From: Siphonodentalium dalli
Taxonomy: Eukaryota > Mollusca > Scaphopoda > Gadilida > Siphonodentaliidae
NCBI GenBank assembly: GCA_032622095.1
Contig: CP136069.1
Coordinates: forward strand, 171,296,394 to 171,360,393
DNA length: 64,000 bases
Direction of reading: 5' to 3'
The notes beneath the pieces are model-generated. The model searched no databases and had not been told where the DNA came from. It saw nothing but the letters and a program-made list of their open reading frames with translations. The translations under genes and the position numbers were made by a program. Positions 24,831-36,259 of the stretch are shown piece after piece (positions within the stretch are counted from its first letter, which is position 1; each line of letters starts with the position of its first letter).

Positions 24831-25065
24831 GTACGTGACATTGATAAGTTAGTACACATGCGGTATGCCAACATGGGGAATGCAGCATTCTGCTAACATC
24901 GTCGAAAATTTCAAAGAAATCGACCATACCACTTCATAGAAAACATCGTCTGAATTACGCCTAATTGTAAATATTTACATATTGATTCGGGACGCAACTG
25001 TCGGCGATAATCTAATACAAATGATTTCGCCATCGAGAGTCATTGCATCTAATTAATATATAAGA
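24831..25065 (+). repeat. Dispersed repeat S, copy 1
   Basis: Shared with 61075-61328: GCGGTATGCCAAC, AGCATTCTGCTAACATC, ATAGAAAACATCGTCTGAA, GATTCGGGACGCAACT, TTTCGCCATCGAG and AATTAATATATAAG occur in the same order. No termini or coding content recognised. Confidence 0.75.
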
Positions 25066-25187
25066 ATGACGGTGCGTATCATCAATTTTTGGATTAATAT
25101 TCGTAACAAATAACAACTTTGAGTATTCTTAATTTCTATTTATTCACCCTATCGGAGTGCTTCACATCACTTTAACGGATGTGTATG

Positions 25188-26429
25188 GAATCCTATTAGG
25201 GCCACTTGCTAAAAAAGTGCCCCATTAGTAACGCGCCGAAAGCGACAAAAATTGCGCCGTTACGGCGTACATTTTGTCGCATTCGGCGCGCCGAAACATG
25301 CGCTAATAATGTACATTTTGTCGCTTTCGGCGCTTTCGGCGCGTTATTAATGACGAACTTTTTGTCGCTTTCCAGTACTTATTTACTTGAAATTGGCCGC
25401 AAAAAAAGGGAATTATGGGTCCCTGGGGGCTTGATTCCCTCATATGGTTTGCTTATTGAATTAAAATTTGGTACCCCCCCCCCCCATATTTTCATGTTAT
25501 CAGCATATATGCCCCACGAATGTGTGTCTCCAGACTCTCCACCCCGGAGTAAATTTTACTAAGGGGATATCTCCTGCACAGATATATTTAGCATTTCCAT
25601 GGTAATCAAAAGGGAATTAAGAGTTATTGGTCGACTGCTTCCTGCATATGGTAAATTCCAGTAAAGGGACATCTCTTGCACAGATATATACTATGTTGAT
25701 GGTCATAGAAGGTCATGGGGCAAGGATGCTGATTATATGAAAATATGGGCTTTCTTGTTTACCAAATTTTAAGTCAATTAGGTTATGACCATTGATATTG
25801 TATGTATACATGTATGTGCAGGGGATACCCCTTTAATCAAATACAATAGCGCTCCAGTGTGGAGAGTCATTCATGGGGCAGGGATGCTGTTGATGTGAAA
25901 ATGGGGGGTTTTACCCAATTTTAAGTCAATACGTACACCATATGAGGGAAGCATGCCCCAAGGACCCCTAATTCCCTTTCTATATATGACCATCAAAATT
26001 GTATATATCTGTGCAAGAGATGTCCCTTTACTGGAATTTACTAGAACACCGGGGTGGAGACACATTTCTGGGGCACGGATTCTGATATTCATTAGGAGAT
26101 ATGTCTTGTATTCAAATTTCGAGTCTATATAGGCCCACCATATGCAGGAAGCAGTCCACCAATAATCCCTTTTGATTTCCATGGAAATGCTAAATATATC
26201 TGTGCAGGAGATATCCCCTTACTAAAACTTACTAGAACTCCGGGGTGGAGTACCAAATTTACCTGGGGGGTACCAAATTTTAATTCAATAAGCAAACCAT
26301 ATGAGGGAATCAAGCACCCAGGGACTCCTAATTCCCAATTTCAAGTAAATAAGTACTGGAAAGCTACAAAAAGTGCGTCATTAATAACGCGCCGAAAGCC
26401 ATTAGCAAGTGGCCCTAATAGGATTCCAC
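25188..26429. mobile_element. Foldback element, 1.24 kb, GGAATCCTATTAGGGCCACT ends
   Basis: Ends are perfect inverted repeats of at least 26 bases. Both sides continue with GCGCCGAAAGC-type sequence and a long inverted block (GTACTTATTTACTTGAAATT at about 25373 facing 26330-26356; GGTTTGCTTATTGAATTAAA facing about 26280-26300). TTTTGTCGC/GCGACAAA and GCGCCGAAA phrases are repeated within the left end. No target duplication or transposase was seen. Confidence 0.75.
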
Positions 26430-26579
26430 AGCTGTGACTATTTTCACGACAATACTCATTGCGAAGGCCATCCGTATCTTTAAACTGATATGGCTTATTT
26501 GAATCTTCAAATTATATGTACATGTACGTAATGTAATATGGACGGAGTGATAACATGAACGCAGTCTCTTTGATACTGC

Positions 26580-26815
26580 ACGACTGGAGCTTCCTGAATT
26601 TTTTGCGAAAACCCTGTGCCAATGTATTCTCTTATATGTGCGAGTCTCCCATAAAAGATAATTCATTAGCCCAACAATATTTACCTTGACCTTGAAAGCC
26701 AGTGTTTTATCTTAGATATATGCGAGGCTCCCTGTGGGAGACTCTCATATATAAGAGAATGAAATGGCACATTCTCTTAATGGTGGATCAGGGCAGCTCC
26801 CGCCACGAAAGGGAT
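26580..26815. mobile_element. Hairpin-bearing MITE, GGAGCTTCCTG-type ends
   Basis: The left end GGAGCTTCCTGAATTTTTTG and right end GGGCAGCTCCCGCCACGAAA resemble those of 62470-62735. Between them lie two half-hairpins of the shared module (ATTCTCTTATATGTGCGAG at 26624 and CTCATATATAAGAGAATG at about 26745). Confidence 0.65.
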
Positions 26816-27104
26816 AAAATGCCCACGATAATATTTTCCGATTTAAGCATTACAAACGCCCTGTTCGATTGTTCACCAAAAAAACACAGTCTTACATGTT
26901 CTATATCAGGAAATAATAATATCGGACCCATAGGTAAGATGTTTTCTCGAATTTCAAGCAAAGAAGTGTTCGCACGTTTTAATTTGTTGTCATCCTACTG
27001 GCATAAATTTCAAAGACCGTTGCATATATAAAGCGTCAATGCTTCCGTCGCGAAAAATTGTAGATAAGTATTACTTATGGATCAGTAAGGGGATTTATGC
27101 GATA

Positions 27105-29805
27105 CTTGTATGGTACTAATCATAAAGGACTGATGGTGATTGTATGGTACTAGAGGACTGGTGGTGATTGTATGCTACTATAGGACTGGTGGTGATTGTA
27201 TGGTACCAAAGGACAGGTGGTGATTTTATGGTACCAAAGGACTGGTGGTGATTGTATGGTACTAAATGACTTGTGGTGATTGTATGGAACTAAAGGAATG
27301 ATTGTGATTGTATGGTACTAAAGGACTGGTGGTGATTGTATGCTACTAAATGATTGGTTGTGATTGTATGCTACTAAATGACTGGTGGTGATTGTATTGT
27401 ACTAAATTACTGGTGGTGATTGTATGGTACCAAAGGACTGGTTGTAATTGTATGGTACTAACGGACTGGTGATAATTGTATGGTAGTAAAGGACTGATGG
27501 TGATTGAATGGTACTAAATGACTGGTTGTGATTGTATGGTACTAACGGACTGGTGATAATTGTATGGTAGTAAAGGACTGATGGTGATTGAATGGTACTA
27601 AAGGACAGGTGGTGATTGTATGGTACTAAATGACTAATGGTGATTGTATGGTACTAAAGGACTGTTGGTGATTGCACGGTACTAAAGGACTGGGTGTAAT
27701 CGTATTATACTAAAGGACTGGTGATGATTGTACGATACTAAAGGACTGGTGTTTAGTGTATGGTACTAAAGGAATGGTGGTGATTGCTTGGTACTAAAGG
27801 ACTAATGGTGATTGTATGGTACCAAAGGACTGGTGGTGATTGTATGGTACTAAAGGACAGGTGGTGATTGTATTGTACTATAGTACTGGTTGTGATTGTA
27901 TGGTACCAAAGGACTGGTGGTGATTGTATGGTACTAAAGGACTTGTGGTAATTGTATGATACTAAATGACTGGTGTTGATTGTATGGTACTAAAGGACTG
28001 ATTGTGATTGTATGGTACTAAAGGTTTGGTTGTGATTGTATGGTACTAAATGACTGATTGTGATTGTACGGTACTAAAGGACTGGTGGTGATTGTATGGT
28101 ACTAAAGGAATGTTGTTGATTGTATGGTACCAAATGACTGGTGGTTGTTGTATGGTACTAAAGGACGTGTAGTGATTGTATGGTACTACATGACTTGTGT
28201 TGATTGTATGGTACTAAAGGACTGGTGGTGATTGTATGATACTAAATGAATGATGTTGATTGTATGGTACTAAAGGAATGGTGGTGATTGCTTAGTACTA
28301 AAGGACTGATGGTGATTGTATGGTACCAAAGGACTGGTGGTGATTGTATGGTACTAAATGACTGGTGGTGATTTTATGGTACTAAAGGACAGGTGTTGAT
28401 TGTATTGTACTATAGTACTGGTTGTGATTGTATAGTACTAAATGACTGGTTATGATTGTATGGTACTAAATGACTGGTGGTGATTGTATGGTACTAAATG
28501 ACTGTAGTGATTGTATGGTACTAAATGACTGGTGGTGATCGAATTGTACTAAATAACTGGTTGTGATTGTATGGTACTAAATGAATGTTGGTGATTGTAT
28601 GGTACCAAATGACTGGTGGTTGTTGTATGGTACTAACTAACTAATGGTGATTGTATGGTACTAAAGGACTTGTGGTGATTGTATGGTACTAAAGGACTTG
28701 TGTTGATTGTATGGCACTAAAGGACTGGTGGTGATTTTATGATACTAAAGGAATGGTGTTGATTGTATGGTACTAAAGGAATGGTGGTGATTGCTTGGTA
28801 CTAAAGGACTGATGGTGATTGTATGGTACCAAAGGACTGGTTGTGATTGTATGGTACTAAATGACTGGTAGTGATTGTATGGTACTAAATGACTGGTAGT
28901 TGTTGTATGGTACTAAACGACTGTAGTGATTGTATGGTACTAAATGACTGGTGGTGATTGTATGGTACCAAATGACTGGTGGTTGTTGTATGGTACTAAC
29001 TAACTAATGGTGATTGTATGGTACTAAAGGACTTGTGGTGATTGTATGGTACTAAATGACTGGTGGAGATTGTATGCTACTAAATGACTGGTGTTTATTG
29101 TATGGTACTAAAGGACTGATTGTGATTGTATGGTACTAAAGGTATGGTTGTGATTGTATGGTACTAAAGGACTGATTGTGATTGTATGGTACTAAAGGTT
29201 TGGTTGTGATTGTATGATACTAAAGGACTGATTGTGAGTGTATGTTACTAAAGGACTGGTGGTGATTGTATGGTACTAAAGGACTGGTGGTGATTGTATG
29301 GTACTAAAGGACTGGTGGTGATTGTATGATACTAAAGGAATGGTGTTGAGTGTATGGTACTAAAGGAGTGGTGGTGATTGTATGGTACTACAGGACAGCT
29401 GGTGATTGTATTGTACTAAAGTACTGGTGGTGATCGAAGTGTACTAAATGACTGGTTGTGATTGTATGGTACTAAATGACTGGTGGTGATTGCATGGTAC
29501 CAAATGACTGGTTGTGATTGTATGGTACTAAAGGACTTGTGGTGATTGTATGGTACTAAATGACTTGTGGTAATTGTGTGATACTAAATGACTGGTGTTG
29601 ATTGTATGGTACTAAAGGACTGATTGTGATTGTATGGTACTAAAGGTTTGGTTGTGATTGTATGGTACTAAAGGACTGGTTGTGATTGTATGGTACTAAA
29701 GAACTGGTGGTGATTGTATGGTACTAAAGGACTGGTGGCGATTGTATGGTACTAAAGGAATTGTGGTGATTGTATGATACTAAAGGACTGGTGGTGATTG
29801 CGAGT
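27105..29805 (+). repeat. 28-bp minisatellite, about 96 units
   Basis: The unit consensus is TGATTGTATGGTACTAAAGG followed by ACTGGTGG. Two main variants (AAAGGACT and AAATGACT) are intermixed. Higher-order structure is visible: a three-unit block with ACGGACTGGTGATAATTG is duplicated 84 bp apart (27461 and 27545), and TACTAACTAACTAATGG recurs about 363 bp apart (28631 and 28994). The period is not a multiple of 3 and no coding function is likely. Confidence 0.95.
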
Positions 29806-29887
29806 ATTTCTCATTTTATTATGGTAAGCTGAACATTGAGATAGGACATTTTGACAACTATATAGTAAAATCGGACCAAGTCTTAGT

Positions 29888-30345
29888 TTATTGTGGCTGT
29901 TGTTTGCAGAATGGGTCCCCATAGGGTGAATTTAGTAATGCTATCCCGCACAGCGTGCTAGCATAACCAAATTCACCGTCTTGTGACCTCATTCTGCATT
30001 GCCTCATATTCTATGGGAGACATAGACTCAGATTTAAGTTCCCAAATAGTGAATATTGTGATGTACACCCATTGGGAACCTCGATTATTCAATGTGTCGT
30101 CTGCCAATTTGGGGACATAGAGAAACTAAACTGAAAAAGAAATAGAATCTATGTGAAGAAGTTTATATAGAAATTTGATCATAAAGAAACTTTCCAGCGA
30201 AGATGAAGCCTAAGCAGAATGAGGTCCCAATAGGGTGAATTTAGTTATGCTAGCCCGCTATGCCATCACTAGCTATGCTATGCGGGATAGCGTCACTAAC
30301 TTTACCCTTAGGGGACCTCATTCTGCAAATAACAGGCACACTGAA
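29888..30345. mobile_element. Foldback element G1 with paired GCAGAATGAGG hairpins
   Basis: Hairpins at 29905-29997 and 30214-30326 both open with GCAGAATG, a GGTCCC block and AGGGTGAATTTAGT, and close with the complement GACCTCATTCTGC. The right flank has GGCACACTGAACTCACT. A sister element is at 37422-37810. Palindromic TATGCTATGCGGGATAGC-type sequence sits in the second hairpin. Confidence 0.75.
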
Positions 30346-30659
30346 CTCACTAATTTGGTGCTCCAAACTGACATGTGGTTTTAAATGATAGAATGTGTCA
30401 GAAAACATCGTATCAGAGATCTCAACTAAGCACCATTTGAGAGTTTGCACTAAAATTTCCTCGCCACAAATAGATGTTTTGCAAATTCAATAAGTGTTCT
30501 GATGGGAGATCATCACAATATATATTGGCTGGGCAGTTATGTTTTCAAGCGTAAGACAAATAACAGTCACGCGTATGAACCTCCATGGGTCCATTTGTAC
30601 ATGTATGTGAATATGTATATATGTTTTGCATGTTACTTAAAGGTACGGTTGGCCTTGGC

Positions 30660-30960
30660 GGTGGGTATCCTGTGAAAATATTTCCACCCGTCAAAAACCG
30701 CCACAAACAGAAAGAACAACAAACTGTAGACAGACTTTGTCCGTATACAAATAATAAATATCGCATAAACAGTATATTATTGTCATATTTTTTACCATTG
30801 TTATGTAAACAAAAGCATAAAAAGAAACTTTTCTGGTGTTTGTTTATATTATGATGGTAAACATAAAGAGCGTTCTTTGTGTGTGAATTCCTGATATGGA
30901 ACGAATAAAGAGCGTTTATGCCATTTGTGTGTGATTAGCCAGCAGCATTGTGTTGTCTTC
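30660..30960 (+). repeat. Dispersed repeat R, copy 3 (partial)
   Basis: TGTGAAAATA, CCGCCACAAACAGAAAGAA and AATAATAAATATCGCATAAA occur in the same order as at 6405-6500, followed by AAAGAGCGTT-type sequence. Confidence 0.6.
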
Positions 30961-31299
30961 TGTAACACAATCAGGCTCTTGCTTAGGTAAAATATAGTAA
31001 ATCTTTATGATAACATGCTGTTTACGCGATGGTCATGGTATATATGAACGAAACTGTATGCGTTTTAATGTTTTTCTGTTTACGGTGATTGGAACAAATA
31101 TGAATATTGTCGACAACTAAGGCCTCACGTGCCTTTAAGCAATGATTGTATAGTTCGGGGTGTTTTATTGAGTGATAATGCGCTTTGGCAGTTGGGTAAC
31201 ATGTGTCGCGGTTTACATAAATCTGCCCCAACGGCCACAACGCATTATCCGTCCATAATTCACACCTAAACTACATCCAAGTTCTCATATTGTTATAGT

Positions 31300-32660
31300 C
31301 TTTAACATAGTTATTCCCCACAAAGATCTGGTTAATTAAAGTATTCTTATTTAAAAGCTGAAAACTGCATGTCTACTTTGAAGAGATTACACCACGAACT
31401 GCGATATGCCGTCAGGGGGTTGGTGTGTCTTATCCTCCAACTTTGGTCAAATTATCCAATAGTTGGAAATGTCATACCTGACACAATATTAGTTGAACAT
31501 TTTTCACCACATATCGGTTGAAATTGTTGTCATTGTTTGATCTTTCAACAAGTGATTAGTGGGAATTATTTTGGTTTGAGACCAGTAGAATATTTTTCTA
31601 CTTTTAGTCCGAAATGGCCATCAGTTGGGAAATGTTGAACCTTATGTGGGAGGGGTTCATACTGGAAATTTTCCAACAGTTGAATAGTTTGATGTACCAG
31701 TTGCAAAGTTCCAAACTGGGGGGTGCAAATGGTATTTCTCGAACATTGGAGTTTGGTCTGGTTCAATGGGGAGGGTGCGCAGTTGGAAATTCTAAGGTGG
31801 ACTCCCAGGAGAACCTCTAGCCACGTACCTGACCTCGCAGCACATACTGTTTAAGATAGCCTATCGACCGACGAGTTGGTGGTTGCCCGTTTACAAACCC
31901 AATGGTACTACCAACACACATTTAGATCAACAATATGTGACGTCGGTTCGTATTATTGGAGTAAAACACGCATTACCCAACTGCGTGGCACTCACCCAGC
32001 CAATGAACAGGGTTTAGTATTAAAAACATGGACGTTTGTGTCAATATATGTTAATTCATGATGAGCAAGATCCAATTACTTAAATGCCTGAACGCGCACA
32101 TTTTGAAGCCTGATTTCCTTTCTGATCAAACATAATATTGATGGATGGACTTATTATTCCAACATACTTACAATGCATGGATGAGTAATAATATATATAC
32201 GAATAGTAATACTATATATGTATAGCATGTATATTTTATCTCATTATTTCAGTAAACGTACGAAGAAACCTCGTCATTTGGTGATATGCAATGGCACAGT
32301 TCAAGGGCCATGCATTAGTCATGACGGTGTTAACATTTGACTGGAATTTCATCAAAAAGTTAATAATTTGGGACAAATATACATGCTATCAAAACCATGC
32401 ACATACCGATATATTGCAATTACCACCCGTCAGAACTGATTTCAAGATACTGTGTGGTTTATCCAATATAAACGTAACGTGCTGTTATATTGACTTTTCT
32501 CAAAGTGCAAAATTACCTGGAACCCCGAGGCGGTGAATAGGATTTTCAGAGGTTAGGAAAAAACAATCCCGTTCCACATGTGCTTGTTGTCGATGTGACG
32601 AACCCCTACCCATGGGTATTGTGATTGAAATGAATAACTTGTGTATAACGTTGATGCTCC
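31300..32660. other. No gene recognised
   Basis: Mostly unique sequence with a few recurring phrases (TTGGAAAT near 31465, 31627 and 31783). Short open frames show no family features. The right edge holds the probable 3' end of the gene on the minus strand at 32867. Confidence 0.45.
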
Positions 32661-32661
32661 A

Positions 32662-32667
32662 TTTATT
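32662..32667 (-). promoter_or_regulatory. Candidate polyadenylation signal AATAAA
   Basis: On the minus strand AATAAA lies 200 bases downstream of the stop codon at 32867-32869, with no nearer copy seen. It is a plausible 3' end for the Met/Gly-rich gene. Confidence 0.5.
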
Positions 32668-32866
32668 ATACAAAAGGGCCACGTGTTAAGCAAGCAACCA
32701 TCCGACAAGCAACAACAACATCCACGCTGACCGATACCTGAAGCACGAGCCACCGTGCACGAAAACACACCGCGTAAATGCAAACAAACGAAACACTGCT
32801 CATCCATACAGTACTGGATCGGTTGGAATACCGGATTAGACTTATAAAGGCACCGTAGGGTGTGGC

Positions 32867-33014
32867 TTACATAAATCCTCCACCACCCTCCATGCCACCC
32901 ATTATCATCATCATGAGCATTGGGTTCATCCCGCCCATTCCTCCTCCTCCTCCTCCCATCCCAAGCAATTGAGGTAACATCATCATCATCATTGGATTAC
33001 CACCACCACCCCTC
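32867..33014 (-). CDS. Terminal exon of Met/Gly-rich protein, locus 1
   Basis: On the minus strand a splice acceptor (AATCTTTTTCAG) opens an exon of 148 bases ending in TAA. The exon begins with the third base of a codon, so the intron is phase 2. It encodes RGGGGNPMMMMM, then LPQLLGM, six Gly, MGGMNPM, another Met cluster, GGMEGGGGFM and stop. Of 48 residues, 15 are Met and 19 are Gly. A paralogous exon with the same phase, length class and C-terminal position is at 58791-58935; GGMxPM after a Gly run is conserved between them. Such composition is known in some extracellular structural proteins, for example Met- and Gly-rich mollusc shell proteins, but no family can be named from sequence alone. 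Microsatellite-like GGA/ATG codon runs explain part of the composition, yet the reading frame is kept at both loci. Confidence 0.65.
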
Positions 33015-33171
33015 CTGAAAAAGATTCGAAAATCCATATTGAAAATACTGAAATGACGCTTAAAAATATCAACGAAATCAATTCACACTACCAGCGGAGA
33101 TAACCACGCCTCCCACATATTGACAGACTGAACTATAGCGGGTAAGACAAACAAATATCGATATGTCTGAC

Positions 33172-33314
33172 CGCAAGAAACGACGACGCGCGTGTTTCGA
33201 CTTTGATGGACACCTCCATATTTCACTGCATGTATTGTTCTTCAATTCTACTGGTACTTCTTTGAAATCTCGATAACAAGGATACACGTATTTTAGTGAG
33301 GGCTGCATACAATC
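33172..33314 (-). CDS. Candidate internal exon, four cysteines, locus 1
   Basis: On the minus strand the acceptor TTTATTTTCTCACCAAG opens 143 bases that end at a GTCAGA donor in phase 2, exactly what the terminal exon needs. The intron between them is 157 bases. It encodes DCMQPSLKYVYPCYRDF, then a stretch with the N-glycosylation sequon NNT, CSEIWRCPSK and a basic HARRRFL. Four Cys (positions 2, 13, 29, 35) and the sequon suggest an extracellular domain; HARRR before the Met/Gly tail could be a processing site (inference). The donor is weak (GTCAGA), and reading continues in frame to 33078 if it is not used, so the splice is uncertain. No named domain recognised. Confidence 0.45.
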
Positions 33315-33430
33315 CTTGGTGAGAAAATAAAAGAATTCAACATCTTTGCAACGATATATCCACTATGTTATATACAAAACGCAATCAAAGCGAATTGAGT
33401 AAGTCGGTAAAATGAATTTGTTTGTCTAAC

Positions 33431-33462
33431 CTCGGCTTTATGGAACCCATCGGAGCTCTGTG
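33431..33462 (-). CDS. Candidate small exon, locus 1
   Basis: On the minus strand the acceptor TTATTCAG and donor GAG/GTTAGA bound 32 bases. They join in phase 0 to the exon at 33314, reading QSSDGFHKAE before DCMQ. The intron would be 116 bases. The evidence is only splice signals plus an open frame (a stop closes the frame 18 bases upstream of the proposed acceptor). Upstream exons and the start codon were not found. Confidence 0.25.
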
Positions 33463-33639
33463 CTGAATAAGCGTAATTATCTCATTGGCTCATACAGCTA
33501 ATTACGGTAGGGTCAATTGCCGGTCCTTCGGTAATTTCGTACAGGTGTCAACCCAATAGGGTGGTTTCGCAAATCACGGATAGGATTAAGACTACGATTA
33601 GCTATTCGTAGTCGAAACATTCAGTAGGGTCAAACGATT

Positions 33640-34455
33640 TGTAGAAACCTTTCGCAAAATCACTATTACGATTACTGATAGGATATAGTGTCACAGAAAG
33701 GTGGAGGCCATCACAACTTACGCACAATGGTTAATTGGTGAGACGGCATATGCCCCACTATATTCAGTTACACATATATTTGACGAAAAAAGTAATGTGT
33801 GTCTCTTTCATATCCCATGTTCTTACTCACGCGTTATACACCACACGGATGCACACGGATAATGTTAGAGCGTCCCCAACCAGGAACGGCGGCACATCCT
33901 TGACACATCTACACATACTGCGTGTGGTATATTTTATCTCACATGAGAACCCCCTTGTTAAAAGATCGAATTATTGGCCATATACTGGTAGGATATTGTC
34001 CATATCCGTAATCGTAATCGTCATGTTGCGAAAGGTCTCTATTAATTTATTAGAGACCTTTCGCAAAATCACGAATACGATTACGGATATGGAAATATCC
34101 TGCCTGTATACGGCCAAAATTAGATATTTACGCACGAGGGTTCTTATGTGAGACCAAATATATCCCACGCAGTTTAATTATGTGTAGATGTGTCAAGAAT
34201 GGGCCACCGGGCGTGCTTGGGGGGGCGCTCTAACATTATCCGTGTGGTGTATAACACACGGATAAGAACATGGGATCTGAAAGAGACACGCATTACTTTT
34301 CCCATCAAATATATGTGTAACTGAATATAGTGGGGCATATGCCGTTTCACCAATTAGCCATCGTAGGTAAATTGTGATGGTGTCAACCTTACTAGGACAA
34401 TATATCCTATCCGAAATCGTAATAGTGATTTTTGCGAAAGGTCTCTAATATTTTT
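33640..34455. mobile_element. Foldback element, about 0.8 kb, CTTTCGCAAAATCAC motifs
   Basis: Two arms of about 405 bases meet at 34036-34056 (GGTCTCTATTAATTTATTAG). Matching pairs include CATATGCCCCACTATATTCA (about 33748) with about 34325-34345, and GATAATGTTAGAGCG with CGCTCTAACATTATC (34229). The arms differ by scattered substitutions. The motif CCTTTCGCAAAATCAC occurs at both outer ends and at the centre, as if two inverted copies of one element lie head to head. Related motifs are at 14195, 33567 and 36503. Confidence 0.8.
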
Positions 34456-34627
34456 AGACAAATAACGATTAGTATACTGGATACGGGAATCCATGGATAA
34501 TCGTGTAGAGTAATTATTTCGATTTGCACGATCTATCAGATGAAGCACTACGCTTTTACCAATCTTGCATTCAATCAGTCAATTGATGATAGTTGTCCCA
34601 GGCTTGATAAGTGATGGCTGTGTGGTG

Positions 34628-34736
34628 TAATATATAGAGGATCTACAACGAGTCCCCAGTTTATAGCGGAATTTACAAAACACGTCCAGTAAATTCCGCT
34701 ATAAACTGGGGACGAGTTGTAGATTCTATTTATTAC
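34628..34736. repeat. Hairpin MITE H2
   Basis: ATATAGAGGATCTACAACGA faces GTTGTAGATTCTATTTATTA. The stem continues through CCCCAGTTTATAGCGGAATT and its complement, with a 9-base loop. Its ends match those of the hairpins at 39772 and 46738. Confidence 0.8.
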
Positions 34737-35406
34737 ATGATCCAAATCCTCGATAAAACATACATCAATCAACAAATGGGACGCGAAACTAACATCGGCT
34801 TCTATAGGCACGCGATGACGGTTCACGTAACTATGCATTGTTTGTCCGCGTAAAGAAATAGTCCCAGCTAAATAAAGACTCTTTGGAGTATTTAATGGCG
34901 TATATTTAATGACTCTTCATTCATTATAGTGTGTTGGAAAATTATTGGAAGCCATAGTATTTTGAAATGTATCGTACGAAATGCAAACAAACGACAAACC
35001 GTTATTAAACGAACGTTTAATATCACAATTTATAGAATGGGTTTATTAAATGGAATGAGGGTAGTATCATGTAATAAAACTAAGTCTGTACCTTTACATT
35101 GTTTTGGTACATTTGTGCAAACCGAGAAAATTGATACTCTACGAGTTGTGACGGTTGGGACATCGCGGCTACAGTTAGTGCGTGCTCATAACTTGATACC
35201 ATATAGTTCCCTAAACGTAGGCATAACTCTGTCCGTGACACATTTGTTTATTTTTTACGAATAGGAACTACGTCACATTGTCGTCTTGCCATATCCGTAG
35301 TTAAGATTTAGGGTTATGGACCTGTGCATGCACGCAAGTATCCCGCCTACCACTGACTGTGACCTGATAACATAACTAAGTATAAATAATCACGACAAAC
35401 ATATAG

Positions 35407-36258
35407 GGATACAAGAAAACCAATGTCAGAAAAGGTAACGCGCTCAAGATCATATATTATATACCCATGATTGTAATTATAAAATATAAAATATATTGGT
35501 TTCACGAATGACCAACTCATAATTCCGTTAAACCAACTAATCCTTCAAATTATTACAACTATATACGGCTAGTCACTGACGGTTATTTGTTTAAAATATG
35601 TATCAATTGATATATACGCACCCGTTTCCTCATTAAACTCAACATATTTCGACCATTTTAGTGGACATCCGGAATACGGGACCTCCACAAATGGACCTCC
35701 GCAAATAGGGACCTACTGCAAATTGTCACACTGATCAGCACCAATTAACGAACCGTGGCTGACTCGGCTGTATCCGACTAACCACTTTAAAATACGTATC
35801 AATTGTGATATACGCACCCGTTCCCTCATTAAAATCAACATATTTCGACCATTTCAGGGGACATCCGCGAATTCGGGATCTCCGCAAATTTACCTCCGCA
35901 AATAGGGGACCTACTGCAAACTGTCACGCCGATCAGCAACTAATTAACGAACCGGTGGCTCACTGGGCTGTCTTAGACTACACTCTTTAAAATACGTATC
36001 AATTGACATACGCATTTTATAAATTATCTTTTTCATTTCTTCTATTTGTAATTGGCATAGCTTATCACAAACCAAAATCAACGACAATAAACTAAATTGA
36101 AATTCCAACTGCATCTTTTACCGGACTCGGCCTCGGGGTCGCACTACAACTTTTAATGCATCAACACAAAAAACAGTTCTATAAATAAAAACCCAATGGC
36201 GAAACAAGCGCCCAGGCGAAACAAGAATTTGTACAATTTAGTATACACGCGGCGCGCG
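35407..36258 (-). mobile_element. Dispersed repeat T, copy 1, with internal 197-bp tandem units
   Basis: Inverted relative to 54738-55136. Both ends match (CAAGAAAACCAATGTCAGAA side and ACACGCGGCGCGCGTAATA side). Inside are two full units and a partial third starting AATAYGTATCAATTG (35595, 35791, 35991) that carry ACGCACCCG, CATATTTCGACCATTT and GGGACCTACTGCAAA. The other copy lacks them. No open frame. Confidence 0.7.
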
Positions 36259-36259
36259 T

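Noticed and set aside
26820-27030. Possible exon before a strong donor (CCCATAG/GTAAGATG near 26930)
   Set aside because: The donor is good but no convincing acceptor, domain or partner exon was found; left unannotated.
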